A stretch of DNA of 64,000 nucleotides from Emticicia sp. CRIBPO. Lineage in GTDB: Bacteria; Bacteroidota; Bacteroidia; Cytophagales; Spirosomataceae. Where the stretch lies: the NCBI RefSeq assembly GCF_009905725.1, contig NZ_JAAAKV010000002.1:310001-374000 (forward strand), given 5' to 3'. Shown here piece by piece: positions 24,746 through 35,055 of the stretch (its first letter is position 1; every line of letters begins with the position of its first letter). The notes under the pieces are model-generated. The model worked only from the letters and a program-made list of their open reading frames with translations. It made no database searches and was not told where the DNA came from. Both the position numbers and the translations under genes were made by a program.

Positions 24746-26344
24746 ATGGAAGATAATTATGCGTTACTGGTCTGCAGCGGCGACCTCAGACCGTCGGCCA
24801 ATCTTAAGTGTTGGCCCATGCAGCAAAAAATGGAAGAAAGCCTGGCAGAAGCCCTGCTTAAACACTCATGGGAAATCAAAAGAGCACATACTTACAACGA
24901 GGAAAAAGGTCATGGTTTTATAGATTATCAACATGTAGGCGTCAAGATTTTCAGGGAGATCGATAAAACAAAGCCTTTAATTGTAGCGGAAAGCGTATGG
25001 CAATACAGTCATCATGTTCTGGCAGGACTTATTTCGCACCAGGCACCGATTCTGGTGGTGGCCAACTGGGACGGTACCTATCCCGGCCTGGTAGGGGCTC
25101 TTAACCTTACGGGCTCATTAACCAAAGCAGGGGTGCAGTACAGCTTCCTGTGGAGCAAAGATTTTAACGACAATTTCTTTAACGCTGGGCTAAAGGAATG
25201 GCTGGAGACCGGCAAGGTCACACATGATTATTCTCATGTAAATCGCTTTGATATCAGTAAAGTGCAGGGGAACGGCCTGGAAGTGGCTGAAAAATTAGCT
25301 ACGCGAATTAAAGAGGATAAAGTAATTATGGGTGTGTTTGATGAGGGTTGTATGGGCATGTTCAATGCCATCGTACCTGATGACCTCATTCATGCCCTTG
25401 GTATTTATAAGGAGCGTTTAAGCCAGTCTACTTTATATGCAAAGATGCTCACTGTTTCGGACCAGGAAGCCAATGCGGTACTGGACTGGATGCTTCAGAA
25501 AGGGATGAGTTTTGCCTGGGGAACTGACCCGGTAAATGAACTGACTAAGGAACAGACGCTGGAACAGTGTAAAATGTATGTTGCGGCCGTCAGATTGGCT
25601 GACGAATTTGGCTGCGACACGATCGGGATCCAGTATCAGCAAGGTTTAAAGGAACTCACAGCTGCGAGTGACCTGGTAGAAGGGCTCCTGAACAATACCG
25701 ACCGACCGCCGGTATTTGACACAAAAGGAAAAGAACTGTATCCGGAAGTGGCATTGCCCCATTTTAATGAAGTAGATGAATGTGCCGGCATAGACGGCTA
25801 CGTAACTTATCATCTCTGGAGAGCCCTTGGACTCAACGGAGACAATACCCTGCATGACTTACGCTACGGAGAAACCTTTTCGATAGACGGGAAAGACGAG
25901 TTTGTATGGGTGTTTTTGATTTCGGGAGCAGCCCCTGCCTCGCATTTTAAAGGTGGGTATGCCGGGGCAGACAGCATGCGTCAGCCGCCTATGTTTTTCG
26001 GAAAAGGCGGAGGCACACTCCGGGGAGTAAGCAGGCCCGGAAAAATTGTGTGGAGCAGAGTTTACATTGAAAACAACGAGCTTTGGTGCGATATCGGCAC
26101 AGGCAGGTGCGTGGAGTTACCAGATGCTGAAGTTGACCGCCTCTGGAAACTTACGGATCCTCAATGGCCTGTCATGCACGGCGTTCTGGACGGGGTAAGC
26201 CGCGACCAGATGATGGCCCAGCATAAGGCCAACCACATTCAGGTGGTCTATGTCGACGGAGACTTTGACGTCCGTGAAGCAGCAGAAATCAAGGCCGCAA
26301 CTTTAGTGAACCTGGGAATTAAAGTAAACTTTTGTGGTATCTGA
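24746..26344 (+). CDS. L-fucose/L-arabinose isomerase-family protein
   Basis: The 532-residue cytoplasmic protein matches the FucI/AraA fold family: an N-terminal substrate-recognition domain (LLVCSGDLRPSANLKCW), the middle VFDEGCMGMFNAIVPDDL region with acidic metal ligands, and a C-terminal beta domain (FKGGYAGADSMRQPP, GTLRGVSRPGKIVWSR). It should interconvert an aldose and ketose using Mn2+. The length is shorter than E. coli FucI (591) but complete. It opens an operon; the kinase begins 4 bases after its stop. Which sugar it uses (L-fucose, L-arabinose, or another deoxy or pentose sugar) cannot be decided from sequence alone. Confidence 0.82.
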   Translation: MEDNYALLVCSGDLRPSANLKCWPMQQKMEESLAEALLKHSWEIKRAHTYNEEKGHGFIDYQHVGVKIFREIDKTKPLIVAESVWQYSHHVLAGLISHQAPILVVANWDGTYPGLVGALNLTGSLTKAGVQYSFLWSKDFNDNFFNAGLKEWLETGKVTHDYSHVNRFDISKVQGNGLEVAEKLATRIKEDKVIMGVFDEGCMGMFNAIVPDDLIHALGIYKERLSQSTLYAKMLTVSDQEANAVLDWMLQKGMSFAWGTDPVNELTKEQTLEQCKMYVAAVRLADEFGCDTIGIQYQQGLKELTAASDLVEGLLNNTDRPPVFDTKGKELYPEVALPHFNEVDECAGIDGYVTYHLWRALGLNGDNTLHDLRYGETFSIDGKDEFVWVFLISGAAPASHFKGGYAGADSMRQPPMFFGKGGGTLRGVSRPGKIVWSRVYIENNELWCDIGTGRCVELPDAEVDRLWKLTDPQWPVMHGVLDGVSRDQMMAQHKANHIQVVYVDGDFDVREAAEIKAATLVNLGIKVNFCGI

Positions 26345-26348
26345 GCCG

Positions 26349-27971
26349 ATGGAAAAAAAGTTAGTTATAGGAATGGACTTTGGTACCGATTCAGTCCGGG
26401 GATTGCTTTTGAACCCGGTAACGGGGGAAACAGTGGCTTCCGGAATCTCTTACTTTAAAAGATGGAAGGCCGGACTCTACTGCAATCCTGAAAAAGACCA
26501 GTACCGTCAGCATCCTCTGGATTACATGGAGTCCATTGAAGAGGTATTCACAAAACTCTTTGAAACAGAAAGTGCTGCCAATGTGCTGGCTATTGCTACC
26601 AATACCACAGGCTCCACACCTGTAGCGGTAGATGAGCGGTGCCAACCACTGGCCTTGTCAGAAGAGTTTGAAGAAAACCCCAATGCCATGTTTGTGCTAT
26701 GGAAAGACCATACCGCCATTAAAGAGGCTGAGGAAATAAATACTCTTTCAAAAAAATGGGCTGTGGATTATACCCGGTACAGCGGGGGGATCTATTCATC
26801 CGAATGGTTCTGGTCAAAGATTCTGTACATCAACAGAACAGACGAAAACGTGTTCAGAAAAGCATACAGCTGGGTGGAACAATCAGATTGGATTCCGGCA
26901 TACCTGTCCGGAACAGAGTCACCCGAAGCCATTAAAAGAAACCGCTGTGCTGCCGGGCATAAAGCCATGTGGAACCGGGAGTCAGGAGGTTTGCCGTCAG
27001 CAGAGTTTCTAAAGGCTTTGGATGGTTCGTTTGAAAAACTGAACGGCAGGTTTTATACCGACACTTATACATCCGACGAGGTTTTCGACACCATTTCTTC
27101 ATATTTCGTCGATAAGTTCGGTTTTAATCCGGAAACAATCATTACTGTTGGGGCTATTGACGCCCACCATGGGGCAGTAGGGGCCGGAATTTCTCCCTAT
27201 ACCCTGGTAAAAGTAATTGGCACCTCCACCTGCGATATGCTGGTAGTGCCTGCATCAGACCACCCGCCATTGGTTGAAGGCATTTGCGGGCAGGTAGATG
27301 GATCGATTGATCCGGGGATGATTGGTTTTGAGGCCGGGCAGTCTGCTTTTGGGGATATTTATAACTGGTTCAGGAAAATGATGTTAAAACCTACGCAGGA
27401 TATGATCGGCGATCAGCTGAGTGCCGAACTGAAGAATAAGCTTGACAATGATTTCTTTAACTACGTCACTGCTGAAGCCGCTCAAATAGAGCTTACGGAG
27501 TCGGACCTGGTATTTACCGATTATCATAACGGAAGAAGAACCCCGGATGCTGATTTCAGTCTTCAGGCATCGGCTTACGGTTTTGGCCTGGCTACACAGG
27601 CCGGACACATCTTCAAGGCCCTGGTCGAGGCAACGGCATTTGGTTCAAAAGCCATCATGGAGCGTTTCAGGACATTCAATATCCCGATAGAGCACGTGAT
27701 TGCAACCGGAGGCATACCTAACAAATCGCCGTACGTAGTTCAGGTTCTGGCAGATGTTATGGGTGTTGAAATCCAGGTAACCGACAGCGACCAGACCTGT
27801 GCTCTGGGTTCTACTATTTTTGCGGCCACTGCCTGCGGTATTTACCCCGATGTTCAGAAAGCTAAAAAGGTCATAGCGGCCAAGACCGTAAAAACCTATG
27901 TCCCCGATCCTGAAAAACAAAAAACGTATGAGATTTTATATAAACGATATAAACAATTAACCCATGACTAA
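26349..27971 (+). CDS. Ribulokinase-like FGGY-family sugar kinase
   Basis: From ATG at 26349 (MEKKLVIGMDFGTDSVRGLL) the enzyme has 540 residues; an upstream GTG at 26334 overlaps the isomerase. The phosphate-binding GTDSVR motif is the form typical of AraB ribulokinases, and both FGGY domains are complete (VIGTSTCDMLV in the middle, VIATGGIPNKSPYVVQVLAD near the C-terminus). It phosphorylates a ketose made by the isomerase. The stop overlaps the symporter start by 8 bases, so expression is coupled. No AraD-type epimerase or FucA-type aldolase follows. Confidence 0.88.
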   Translation: MEKKLVIGMDFGTDSVRGLLLNPVTGETVASGISYFKRWKAGLYCNPEKDQYRQHPLDYMESIEEVFTKLFETESAANVLAIATNTTGSTPVAVDERCQPLALSEEFEENPNAMFVLWKDHTAIKEAEEINTLSKKWAVDYTRYSGGIYSSEWFWSKILYINRTDENVFRKAYSWVEQSDWIPAYLSGTESPEAIKRNRCAAGHKAMWNRESGGLPSAEFLKALDGSFEKLNGRFYTDTYTSDEVFDTISSYFVDKFGFNPETIITVGAIDAHHGAVGAGISPYTLVKVIGTSTCDMLVVPASDHPPLVEGICGQVDGSIDPGMIGFEAGQSAFGDIYNWFRKMMLKPTQDMIGDQLSAELKNKLDNDFFNYVTAEAAQIELTESDLVFTDYHNGRRTPDADFSLQASAYGFGLATQAGHIFKALVEATAFGSKAIMERFRTFNIPIEHVIATGGIPNKSPYVVQVLADVMGVEIQVTDSDQTCALGSTIFAATACGIYPDVQKAKKVIAAKTVKTYVPDPEKQKTYEILYKRYKQLTHD

Positions 27972-29514
27972 TCTACCCTTATTGGACATAGCCATTATTA
28001 TTGTCTATCTGATAGCCATGGTATTAGTGGGTATCTACTTTTCCAGGAAAAATACATCGGCAGATCAGTTTACAACAGCAGCCGGCAAAATTCCCGGCTG
28101 GGCGATAGGAATATCCATTTATGCGACATTTCTGAGCTCAAATACTTTCCTGGGCGTGCCCGGTAAAGCCTTCGGGGGCAACTGGAATGCCTTTGCGTTC
28201 AGTCTTTCCATGCCTTTCGCGGCCTGGTTTGCCACTAAATACTTTGTGCCGTTTTACCGGAGCACCGGGGAAGTATCTGCCTATACCAATCTCGAAAAAC
28301 GATTCGGGACCTGGGCCAGAACCTACGCTGTCATATGTTTCTTATTAACACAGCTGGCCCGGATCGGATCTATATTTTTCGGGATTTCACTGACCTTACA
28401 GGCCCTTACAGGCTACAACATGGTGACTATCATGGTCGTAGTAGGTATCTGCATCGTCATTTACACAGTAATGGGCGGCATTGAAGCCGTCATCTGGACA
28501 GAGGTAGTACAAGGTATTCTGAAGACCCTGGGGGCTGTAATTATTATCTACCTGGTAATCAAAGAAGTGCCGGGGGGATTCAGCGACATTCTCAAACTGG
28601 GATCGGAAGACCACAAGTTCAGTCTCGGGACCGTGGAATTTGATTTTGTAAGTTCCTCTTTCTGGGTTGTGCTCCTGTACGGCTTTTTTATCAACCTGAA
28701 TAATTTCGGAATGGACCAGAACTACGTCCAGCGGTACCATACCGCCACCAGTCCCGGCGAAGCCAACAAGTCGGTATGGCTGTGTGTCTGGATTTACGTT
28801 CCGGTATCTCTGATGTTCTTTGTGATAGGAACGTGTTTATACACCTATTACATGCAAAACCCTGAGTTGCTGCAGACCATTAAACTCCAGGCGGCTTCCG
28901 AGCAACTCGGTCTGGCCCTGAACGATTCTGAAGTGATCCGGTTCGCAGCAGGCATGAAGCCATCAGATTATGCGGATAAAGTGATGCCGCACTTTATGGT
29001 GCACATGATTCCGACCGGCCTTTTGGGTTTGATTGTCTCTGCTATTCTGTCTGCGGCCATGAGTACGATAAGTTCAGGTATGAACGCTTCGGCCACCGTT
29101 TTTACGGAAGACATTTACAAGCGGTATTTTAATCCTGGGTCAACAGAAAAGAACAGCTTAAGAATTCTGTATATCGCAACGGTCATTGTCGGGTTGACCG
29201 GCATGCTTTGCGGAATAGCGATGATAGGCATCAAGAGTCTTCTGGATGTCTGGTGGACGCTCTCGGGAATATTTGCGGGAGGTATGTTAGGGCTATTTTT
29301 ACTCGGTTTAATCAGTAAAAATGTTACTAATAAAGACGCTCTTACGGGTACTTTAACCGGGATACTGGTAATTCTGTGGATGACCTTCTCTTACCTCATA
29401 CCCGATCAGTACAGTTACTTAAAAAATCCTTTACATGCCAATATGATTATTGTGGTAGGTACCTTATCGATTTTTCTGGCCGGTAACCTCTCACTAAAAC
29501 TAAGAAAAAAATAA
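27964..29514 (+). CDS. Sodium:solute symporter (SSS family)
   Basis: This 516-residue protein has about 13-14 membrane helices, typical of SSS carriers. FSRKNTSADQFTTAAGKIPG at about residues 28-47 and the sodium-site helix SAILSAAMSTISSGMNASAT at about 360-380 are the family signatures. It imports a sugar or sugar acid into the cytoplasm driven by the sodium gradient. Its gene overlaps the kinase by 8 bases and lies 6 bases before the DapA-family lyase, so it carries the substrate of this catabolic block. Confidence 0.9.
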   Translation: MTNLPLLDIAIIIVYLIAMVLVGIYFSRKNTSADQFTTAAGKIPGWAIGISIYATFLSSNTFLGVPGKAFGGNWNAFAFSLSMPFAAWFATKYFVPFYRSTGEVSAYTNLEKRFGTWARTYAVICFLLTQLARIGSIFFGISLTLQALTGYNMVTIMVVVGICIVIYTVMGGIEAVIWTEVVQGILKTLGAVIIIYLVIKEVPGGFSDILKLGSEDHKFSLGTVEFDFVSSSFWVVLLYGFFINLNNFGMDQNYVQRYHTATSPGEANKSVWLCVWIYVPVSLMFFVIGTCLYTYYMQNPELLQTIKLQAASEQLGLALNDSEVIRFAAGMKPSDYADKVMPHFMVHMIPTGLLGLIVSAILSAAMSTISSGMNASATVFTEDIYKRYFNPGSTEKNSLRILYIATVIVGLTGMLCGIAMIGIKSLLDVWWTLSGIFAGGMLGLFLLGLISKNVTNKDALTGTLTGILVILWMTFSYLIPDQYSYLKNPLHANMIIVVGTLSIFLAGNLSLKLRKK

Positions 29515-29520
29515 AAAAAT

Positions 29521-30447
29521 ATGATCGCGAAAAAATTTGTGCCTGTAATGCTCACCCCATTCCAGGAGGGGAATTCTATTGACTATAAAATCCTGGAAGA
29601 CCTTATCGAGTTCTACCTTGAAGCAGGAGCCGGAGGCCTTTTTGCCAACTGCCTGTCAAGCGAAATGTATCAGCTCACCAAAGAAGAAATGCTGGCTTCG
29701 GTATCTTTTATAGTGGAAAAAGTTAACGGGCGGGTTCCGATAGTGGCAACAGGTACTTTTCCTGACAGCATCGAAAACCAGGCCGCATTTGTAAAAGAAA
29801 TATATAGCACGGGAATCGACAGTGTGATTGTTATTACGAGTTTACTGGCCGGAGAAGAGGATTCTGAAGAAGTATTTGAAGCCAATGTGAAACAATTGCT
29901 TGCCTTAACGGGAGATGTTCCACTCGGTTTTTATGAATGTCCAGTGCCCTACAAACGGATTCTGAGTGCCGCTTTCCTGGGAGAACTGGTCGAAACGGGA
30001 CGCATCAGATATCACAAAGACACTTGCCTGGATATTGACAGTGTGCGGGACAAGATCGAGGCGAGTAAAGACGCGGAAGATTTTGCCATATACGACGCGT
30101 ATATGGTACACGCGGTAGATTCCCTGAAGGCAGGCTCAGCGGGCCTTTCCTGTATCCAGGGAAATTATTTCCCGGAATTAGTGGTCTGGTTATGCAACCA
30201 TTACGACGAGGACTCGGAAGAAGTAGAAAAAGTCGGGCAGTTTTTTACTGAAAATATGAGTGTCATGCATGACACCTATCCCGCCAGTGCCAAGTACATT
30301 CTCGAAAAAAGAGGTTTAGGATTTACCCAGGTCTGCCGCAACGGAAGTAAACTTAAAAGCAAAGCAGATTACGACAATCTGGATGAGCTGCTAAGTAAAT
30401 TCGAAGAGCTGGCAGAAGAGATCAACCTGAACCAGAACAGCCTGTGA
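29521..30447 (+). CDS. DapA/NanA-family lyase or dehydratase, substrate unknown
   Basis: The 308-residue protein has the class I aldolase fold of the dihydrodipicolinate synthase family: PVMLTPFQEGNSIDY at the start, the tyrosine segment GFYECPVPYKR, and the Schiff-base lysine in IRYHKDTC (about residue 162). In N-acetylneuraminate lyases and DHDPS the tyrosine motif is YNxP; here it is YECP, so neither activity is assured. It likely cleaves or dehydrates a 2-keto sugar acid. The SusC gene follows after a 74-bp gap. Confidence 0.82.
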   Translation: MIAKKFVPVMLTPFQEGNSIDYKILEDLIEFYLEAGAGGLFANCLSSEMYQLTKEEMLASVSFIVEKVNGRVPIVATGTFPDSIENQAAFVKEIYSTGIDSVIVITSLLAGEEDSEEVFEANVKQLLALTGDVPLGFYECPVPYKRILSAAFLGELVETGRIRYHKDTCLDIDSVRDKIEASKDAEDFAIYDAYMVHAVDSLKAGSAGLSCIQGNYFPELVVWLCNHYDEDSEEVEKVGQFFTENMSVMHDTYPASAKYILEKRGLGFTQVCRNGSKLKSKADYDNLDELLSKFEELAEEINLNQNSL

Positions 30448-30521
30448 ACCAATACAATTTATTCCAGATAGTAAACAATAACCATTTTACAAAACAACCA
30501 AACCTTAAATAATTTAAAACA

Positions 30522-33500
30522 ATGAATCGAAATCTAGTCAAATTCCGGCTGGCAGTACTTATGCTGTTGTTTTCGATAACAACGATGGCACAAGACGTAA
30601 TTACCGGAAAGGTAATTGATGCCAAAACCAGGGAGGCCCTGCCCGGAGCCACAGTTAAGTTTGAAGGAACTACGTTTGCGACTATCACCAATCCTGAGGG
30701 TGAGTTTAGCCTTAATGTACCTAATCTGAACGGTAAAATTAATGTTAGTTTTGTGGGTTTTTTAACCAAAGTGACCGATATACTCAATCGAAAAAGAATA
30801 GAGATTGAGCTTGAATCAGAGGTATCGCTGCTGGACGATGTGGTAGTGATCGGATACGGAGCTGTCAAAAAGAGCGATATCACCGGATCGGTTTCGAGTA
30901 TAACCGAAAAGGATTTTAACAAAGGAGTCAATGTCTCTGCCGAACAACTAATCGCGGGGAAGGTTTCCGGGGTCCAGATTGTGCAGAGCAGCGGTGAACC
31001 CGGCGGCGGTATTAACGTGAACATCAGGGGGATGGGATCTCTTAACGCCGGAAACTCCCCGCTTTACGTGGTAGACGGTTTCCCGATCGATAACTCTTCT
31101 GCTGTAAGTGGTACGGGTGCCAATTTTACAGGAATGCGTACAGCAAGAAACCCTTTAAACTCTATTAACCCCGGTGACATTGCTTCTATAGAGGTGCTGA
31201 AAGATGCCTCCGCAACAGCCATCTATGGTTCAAGAGGGGCTAATGGAGTAGTTCTGATCACTACAAAAAGCGGCAAAGAAGGCGGCTTAAAAGTAAATTA
31301 TGATCAATATTACGGCGTGCAGAATGTTATGAATGACCTTGACCTTCTGAATGCGAACGACTACAAGACCGTCATGAACAGTCTGATTGACGCGGGAGCA
31401 GGAAACGCCGGTTTAAAGATCGGGGAATTTTCCGGAGGAACAAACTGGTTAAACCTGATGTATCAGAAAAATGCACCCATCAAAAATCACAATATTTCTT
31501 TTTCAGGCGGAAATCAGTCAACCAAATACCATACTTCTTTGAACTACTTCGATCAGGATGGTGTGTTGATCAACTCCAGTAACAAGAGATACAGTGCCAG
31601 GATCAATCTTGAACATACCAACAAAGATTTCAAGTTTGGCTCAAACATTACCTCTTCTTATGTTTCTGATGCTTATGTGGTCAACGGGATGGACCTCAAC
31701 GAAAGAGCAGGTGTCATTTATGCTGCCGTAGCCTATGAACCCACCCTTTCGGTTTTTGATAAGGACAATAACTATGTTCTCTCAAAAAACATGAACATTG
31801 ACAATCCCCTTGCTTTGGCCAACGGAAAAACTTCCGGCTCAGAGCTTTACCGGACCCTCGGGACCATTTACGGGGAATATAAATTTTTGAAGGATTTTAC
31901 AGCCCGGTTAAACCTCGGTGCTGATTTAACCTCCCAACGCCGTGATACTTATGTGGACAGACAAACCATTGAAGGAAGAGCCAACGGAGGAATTGCCAGC
32001 ATTTTGTCAGGAACAAACAACAGTTTCCTGTCGGAGTTTACGCTGAACTATAGGAAACAGTTTAACAACCAGGACCTGAATGTTCTTTTTGGTACCACGG
32101 CTCAACAGTTTAACTTTAATGACGAATCGTCGCAAGGCAGTGGTTTCCCATCAGATGCCACAAAATCAGACAACATGAGCCTGGGAGACCCTACGCGTTA
32201 TATCGTAACCAGCGGAAGATCAAGAAACAGTCTGTTGTCTTACCTGGGAAGAGTAAACTACAACATCGCTGAGAAGTACCTGTTGACCGCTTCATTAAGA
32301 ATTGACGGATCATCCCGTTTTGGTGAAAATAACAAGTATGGTGTATTCCCTTCATTCGCTTTTGCCTGGAGACTTGAAAATGAAGAGTTCATGAAAGATG
32401 TGGAGTACATTACTTCATTAAAGTTGAGATCAAGCTGGGGACAAACAGGAAACCAGGCGATCGGCAACTACCAGTCCATGACGACCTATACTGCCGGTCA
32501 GAAAGCCGTCATCGGTAATCAGCAGGTAAGTACCACCACGCCAAACAGGGTGCCGAATCCCAACCTGAAATGGGAAACTTCAGAACAGCTGAACTTCGGA
32601 CTGGACTTTGGTTTAAAAGGTAACAGAATTACGGGTAGCTTAGACTGGTTTACAAAAACCACGAGAGACATGCTACTGAATTTGCCTATCCCCCGTACCA
32701 CCGGGTTTACAACCATGATGACCAACATCGGGTCTGTCAGAAACGGAGGGTTTGAAGTATTGGTCAACAGTATCAACGTTACAGGGCCACTGAAATGGGA
32801 AACTACCCTTAACATGACCTGGCTTAACAACAAAGTGCTTAATCTGGGTGGGGTTGATAACATTTTTACCGGAAGTGCCGGTGGAACAGGGAACATCGCC
32901 ATCATCAAGGAAGGTTTGCCTATGTACTCATTTTACGGATATGTAATAGACGGAGTATGGCAGGAGGGAGATGATTTCACCTCTACCAAAGACATCGTAA
33001 AACCGGGAGATTTCAAGTACAGGGATCTGAACGGAGACAAGATAGTCAATGCCGACGACCGTCAGGTAATCGGAAACCCATTTCCCAACTTTATGGCCTC
33101 ATTAACTAATAATTTCACTTACAAGGGTTTTAATCTTAACATTTTCTTTGACGGCGTTTGGGGTTCCAAAATGCTGAACAACAACCTGGTAGACACTTAT
33201 TTTCCTGCCAACCTGATGAGGAACCGCCTGGCTGAGCCCTTGCTGAACCGCTGGACTCCTTCCAACCCTTCAAATGTTTACCCGTCGTTTGTTAACCCTC
33301 TGGGACAAGGCAAGAAAGAGGTCAATACATACACTGTTGAAAATGCCAACTTCCTGAGACTGAATACGGTAAAATTAGGATATGATTTTACGATCAGAAA
33401 CTCGGTGGTCAAAGGCCTGGGTGTTTTTGTGACAGGACAAAACTTAGCCATGTGGACCAAGTACAAAGGCTATGACCCTTCTATAAATCCTAACGGCGGC

Positions 33501-33572
33501 GGCGTCAGGATCGACTGGAATGCATTTCCAACGGCAAGAACTATAATGTTTGGCGTAAATTTAAATCTTTAA
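30522..33572 (+). CDS. SusC/RagA-family TonB-linked outer-membrane transporter
   Basis: This 1016-residue protein has a Sec signal peptide (ends near MAQ at residue 23), a CarboxypepD-reg-like domain (VITGKVIDAKTREALPGATV), a TonB box/plug with LDDVVVIGYGAVKKSDITGS at about residues 106-125, and a 22-strand barrel ending in MFGVNLNL. It moves oligosaccharides across the outer membrane using TonB energy, in complex with the SusD protein encoded 4 bases downstream. The downstream sialidase-like and sulfatase genes suggest an anionic or sulfated ligand. Confidence 0.95.
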   Translation: MNRNLVKFRLAVLMLLFSITTMAQDVITGKVIDAKTREALPGATVKFEGTTFATITNPEGEFSLNVPNLNGKINVSFVGFLTKVTDILNRKRIEIELESEVSLLDDVVVIGYGAVKKSDITGSVSSITEKDFNKGVNVSAEQLIAGKVSGVQIVQSSGEPGGGINVNIRGMGSLNAGNSPLYVVDGFPIDNSSAVSGTGANFTGMRTARNPLNSINPGDIASIEVLKDASATAIYGSRGANGVVLITTKSGKEGGLKVNYDQYYGVQNVMNDLDLLNANDYKTVMNSLIDAGAGNAGLKIGEFSGGTNWLNLMYQKNAPIKNHNISFSGGNQSTKYHTSLNYFDQDGVLINSSNKRYSARINLEHTNKDFKFGSNITSSYVSDAYVVNGMDLNERAGVIYAAVAYEPTLSVFDKDNNYVLSKNMNIDNPLALANGKTSGSELYRTLGTIYGEYKFLKDFTARLNLGADLTSQRRDTYVDRQTIEGRANGGIASILSGTNNSFLSEFTLNYRKQFNNQDLNVLFGTTAQQFNFNDESSQGSGFPSDATKSDNMSLGDPTRYIVTSGRSRNSLLSYLGRVNYNIAEKYLLTASLRIDGSSRFGENNKYGVFPSFAFAWRLENEEFMKDVEYITSLKLRSSWGQTGNQAIGNYQSMTTYTAGQKAVIGNQQVSTTTPNRVPNPNLKWETSEQLNFGLDFGLKGNRITGSLDWFTKTTRDMLLNLPIPRTTGFTTMMTNIGSVRNGGFEVLVNSINVTGPLKWETTLNMTWLNNKVLNLGGVDNIFTGSAGGTGNIAIIKEGLPMYSFYGYVIDGVWQEGDDFTSTKDIVKPGDFKYRDLNGDKIVNADDRQVIGNPFPNFMASLTNNFTYKGFNLNIFFDGVWGSKMLNNNLVDTYFPANLMRNRLAEPLLNRWTPSNPSNVYPSFVNPLGQGKKEVNTYTVENANFLRLNTVKLGYDFTIRNSVVKGLGVFVTGQNLAMWTKYKGYDPSINPNGGGVRIDWNAFPTARTIMFGVNLNL

Positions 33573-33576
33573 AATC

Positions 33577-35052
33577 ATGGAAAAGAAGCTAAAATATATA
33601 TTACTAGGGGTATTGACAGCAACTACAGTGTTTCTGACAGGTTGCAAGGACTTTTTAAAAGAGGAGGTATTTTCACAGCTGGCTCCTGAAAACTATCTGA
33701 AAACAAAGGAAGGACTGACTTCAGTGCTCTATGAGACCTATGCCAAGGCCGCAAACATGAACAGCAATAACTCTATTTATGTGCTGGGGCCTCAGGAGTT
33801 TATGACAGACATTTTGTATCAGAGCGGCGACAATGTGGAGGCTACCATCCGGAATTTCAGAGAGTATAACTGGGAACCCAACATGGACTTTCTTATCCAA
33901 AACTGGGACTCCTACTATCAATGTATCAGGGATGCCAATATCATCATTGAGAATATTCCCGCCTCCAACCTGTCTGCATCTGAGAAAACCTTGTATGAAG
34001 CAGAAGCCAGGTTTCTAAGAGCGGTGAGTTACTACAAACTGTATTTCTTTTTCGGGCCGGTCCCTTTAAGAAAAAGCACTACGCAGGAGTTAAGCCTGGC
34101 AAGGGCTTCTGACGATGAAATCAAGCAATTTATAGCTTCAGAGTTAAAATATGCTTTTGACAATCTGCCTAATCCGGGATCTGAAACCCAAAAGTACAGA
34201 GCTCACAAAGCAGCTGCTTCGGCGTACCTGGTAAAGTTTTATCTGAATACAAAGAACTGGACAGAAGCCGGCAATGCGTCGTCACAGTTTCTGAATTCCT
34301 TTAAAAATTACACCTTATTTGCGACCTACAAGGATATGTTTAAAGTTGAAAATGAAAACAACAGCGAATACATCTGGGTGAGACCTGCCATAGCATCCTC
34401 TGACCGTCTGACGGCCAATAGCTGGAGCAATGTCTCGTTTCCGGATAATTTCAAATCGGCACCTGAAGTGGGATTGGTTTTTAAATCTACCTGGCTCAAC
34501 TGGCCGAATGAATTCAGGATTTATGACAAATTTTATAATACTTTTGATCCTGCAGACAAAAGAAAGGATTTGATGATTACTTATTTTATCAATAGCTCAG
34601 ATCAGAGAGTTGAACTTCGCGGCTCCGACAATATCCGTTCATTCAAGTACTGGCCTGATCAGAACCACGTCGGGGCTGCTCATGGAAATGACATTCCCGA
34701 AATAAGACTCGCCGACATCCTGCTCTCACGTGCCGAGGCTCTTAACGAGCTTAACGGACCTAATGCCGAGGCCGTTCAACTGGTCAACCAGGTGAGGTCC
34801 AGAGCCGGAATTGGGGCTTTAAAACTGGAAAACATCACCAGCAAAGAGGCTTTCAGAGACCTGATACTTTTAGAAAGAGGTCACGAGTTTTTTAATGAAG
34901 GACACCGAAGGATGGATCTTATACGCACCGGCAAGTTCGTTTCAGATGCCCAGGCAAGAGGTAAAAATGCTCAGCCTTTTCATGTATTGTTTCCTATTCC
35001 GCAGGTGGTAATTGATTCCGATCCGGCCATTAAACAAAACCCAAATTATTAA
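33577..35052 (+). CDS. SusD/RagB-family glycan-binding lipoprotein
   Basis: The 491-residue lipoprotein has lipobox FLTGC with the lipidated Cys at residue 23, then the tetratricopeptide-like N-terminal SusD region (ANIIIENIPASNLSASEKT, EARFLRAVSYYKLYFFFGPV) and the C-terminal signature IRLADILLSRAEALNELNG. It lies 4 bases after its SusC partner and forms the lid of that transporter at the cell surface. The pair defines a Bacteroidota polysaccharide utilisation locus. Confidence 0.95.
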   Translation: MEKKLKYILLGVLTATTVFLTGCKDFLKEEVFSQLAPENYLKTKEGLTSVLYETYAKAANMNSNNSIYVLGPQEFMTDILYQSGDNVEATIRNFREYNWEPNMDFLIQNWDSYYQCIRDANIIIENIPASNLSASEKTLYEAEARFLRAVSYYKLYFFFGPVPLRKSTTQELSLARASDDEIKQFIASELKYAFDNLPNPGSETQKYRAHKAAASAYLVKFYLNTKNWTEAGNASSQFLNSFKNYTLFATYKDMFKVENENNSEYIWVRPAIASSDRLTANSWSNVSFPDNFKSAPEVGLVFKSTWLNWPNEFRIYDKFYNTFDPADKRKDLMITYFINSSDQRVELRGSDNIRSFKYWPDQNHVGAAHGNDIPEIRLADILLSRAEALNELNGPNAEAVQLVNQVRSRAGIGALKLENITSKEAFRDLILLERGHEFFNEGHRRMDLIRTGKFVSDAQARGKNAQPFHVLFPIPQVVIDSDPAIKQNPNY

Positions 35053-35055
35053 GTT

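Noticed and set aside
29521-30447. N-acetylneuraminate lyase (NanA) call
   Set aside because: The YNxP-type tyrosine motif is replaced by YECP and no sialic acid kinase or epimerase gene is nearby, so the specific name is not supported.
30422-31024. 200-codon minus-strand ORF opposite the SusC start
   Set aside because: It is antisense to a strongly supported SusC gene and has a low-complexity Ser/Thr/Leu composition typical of a shadow frame.
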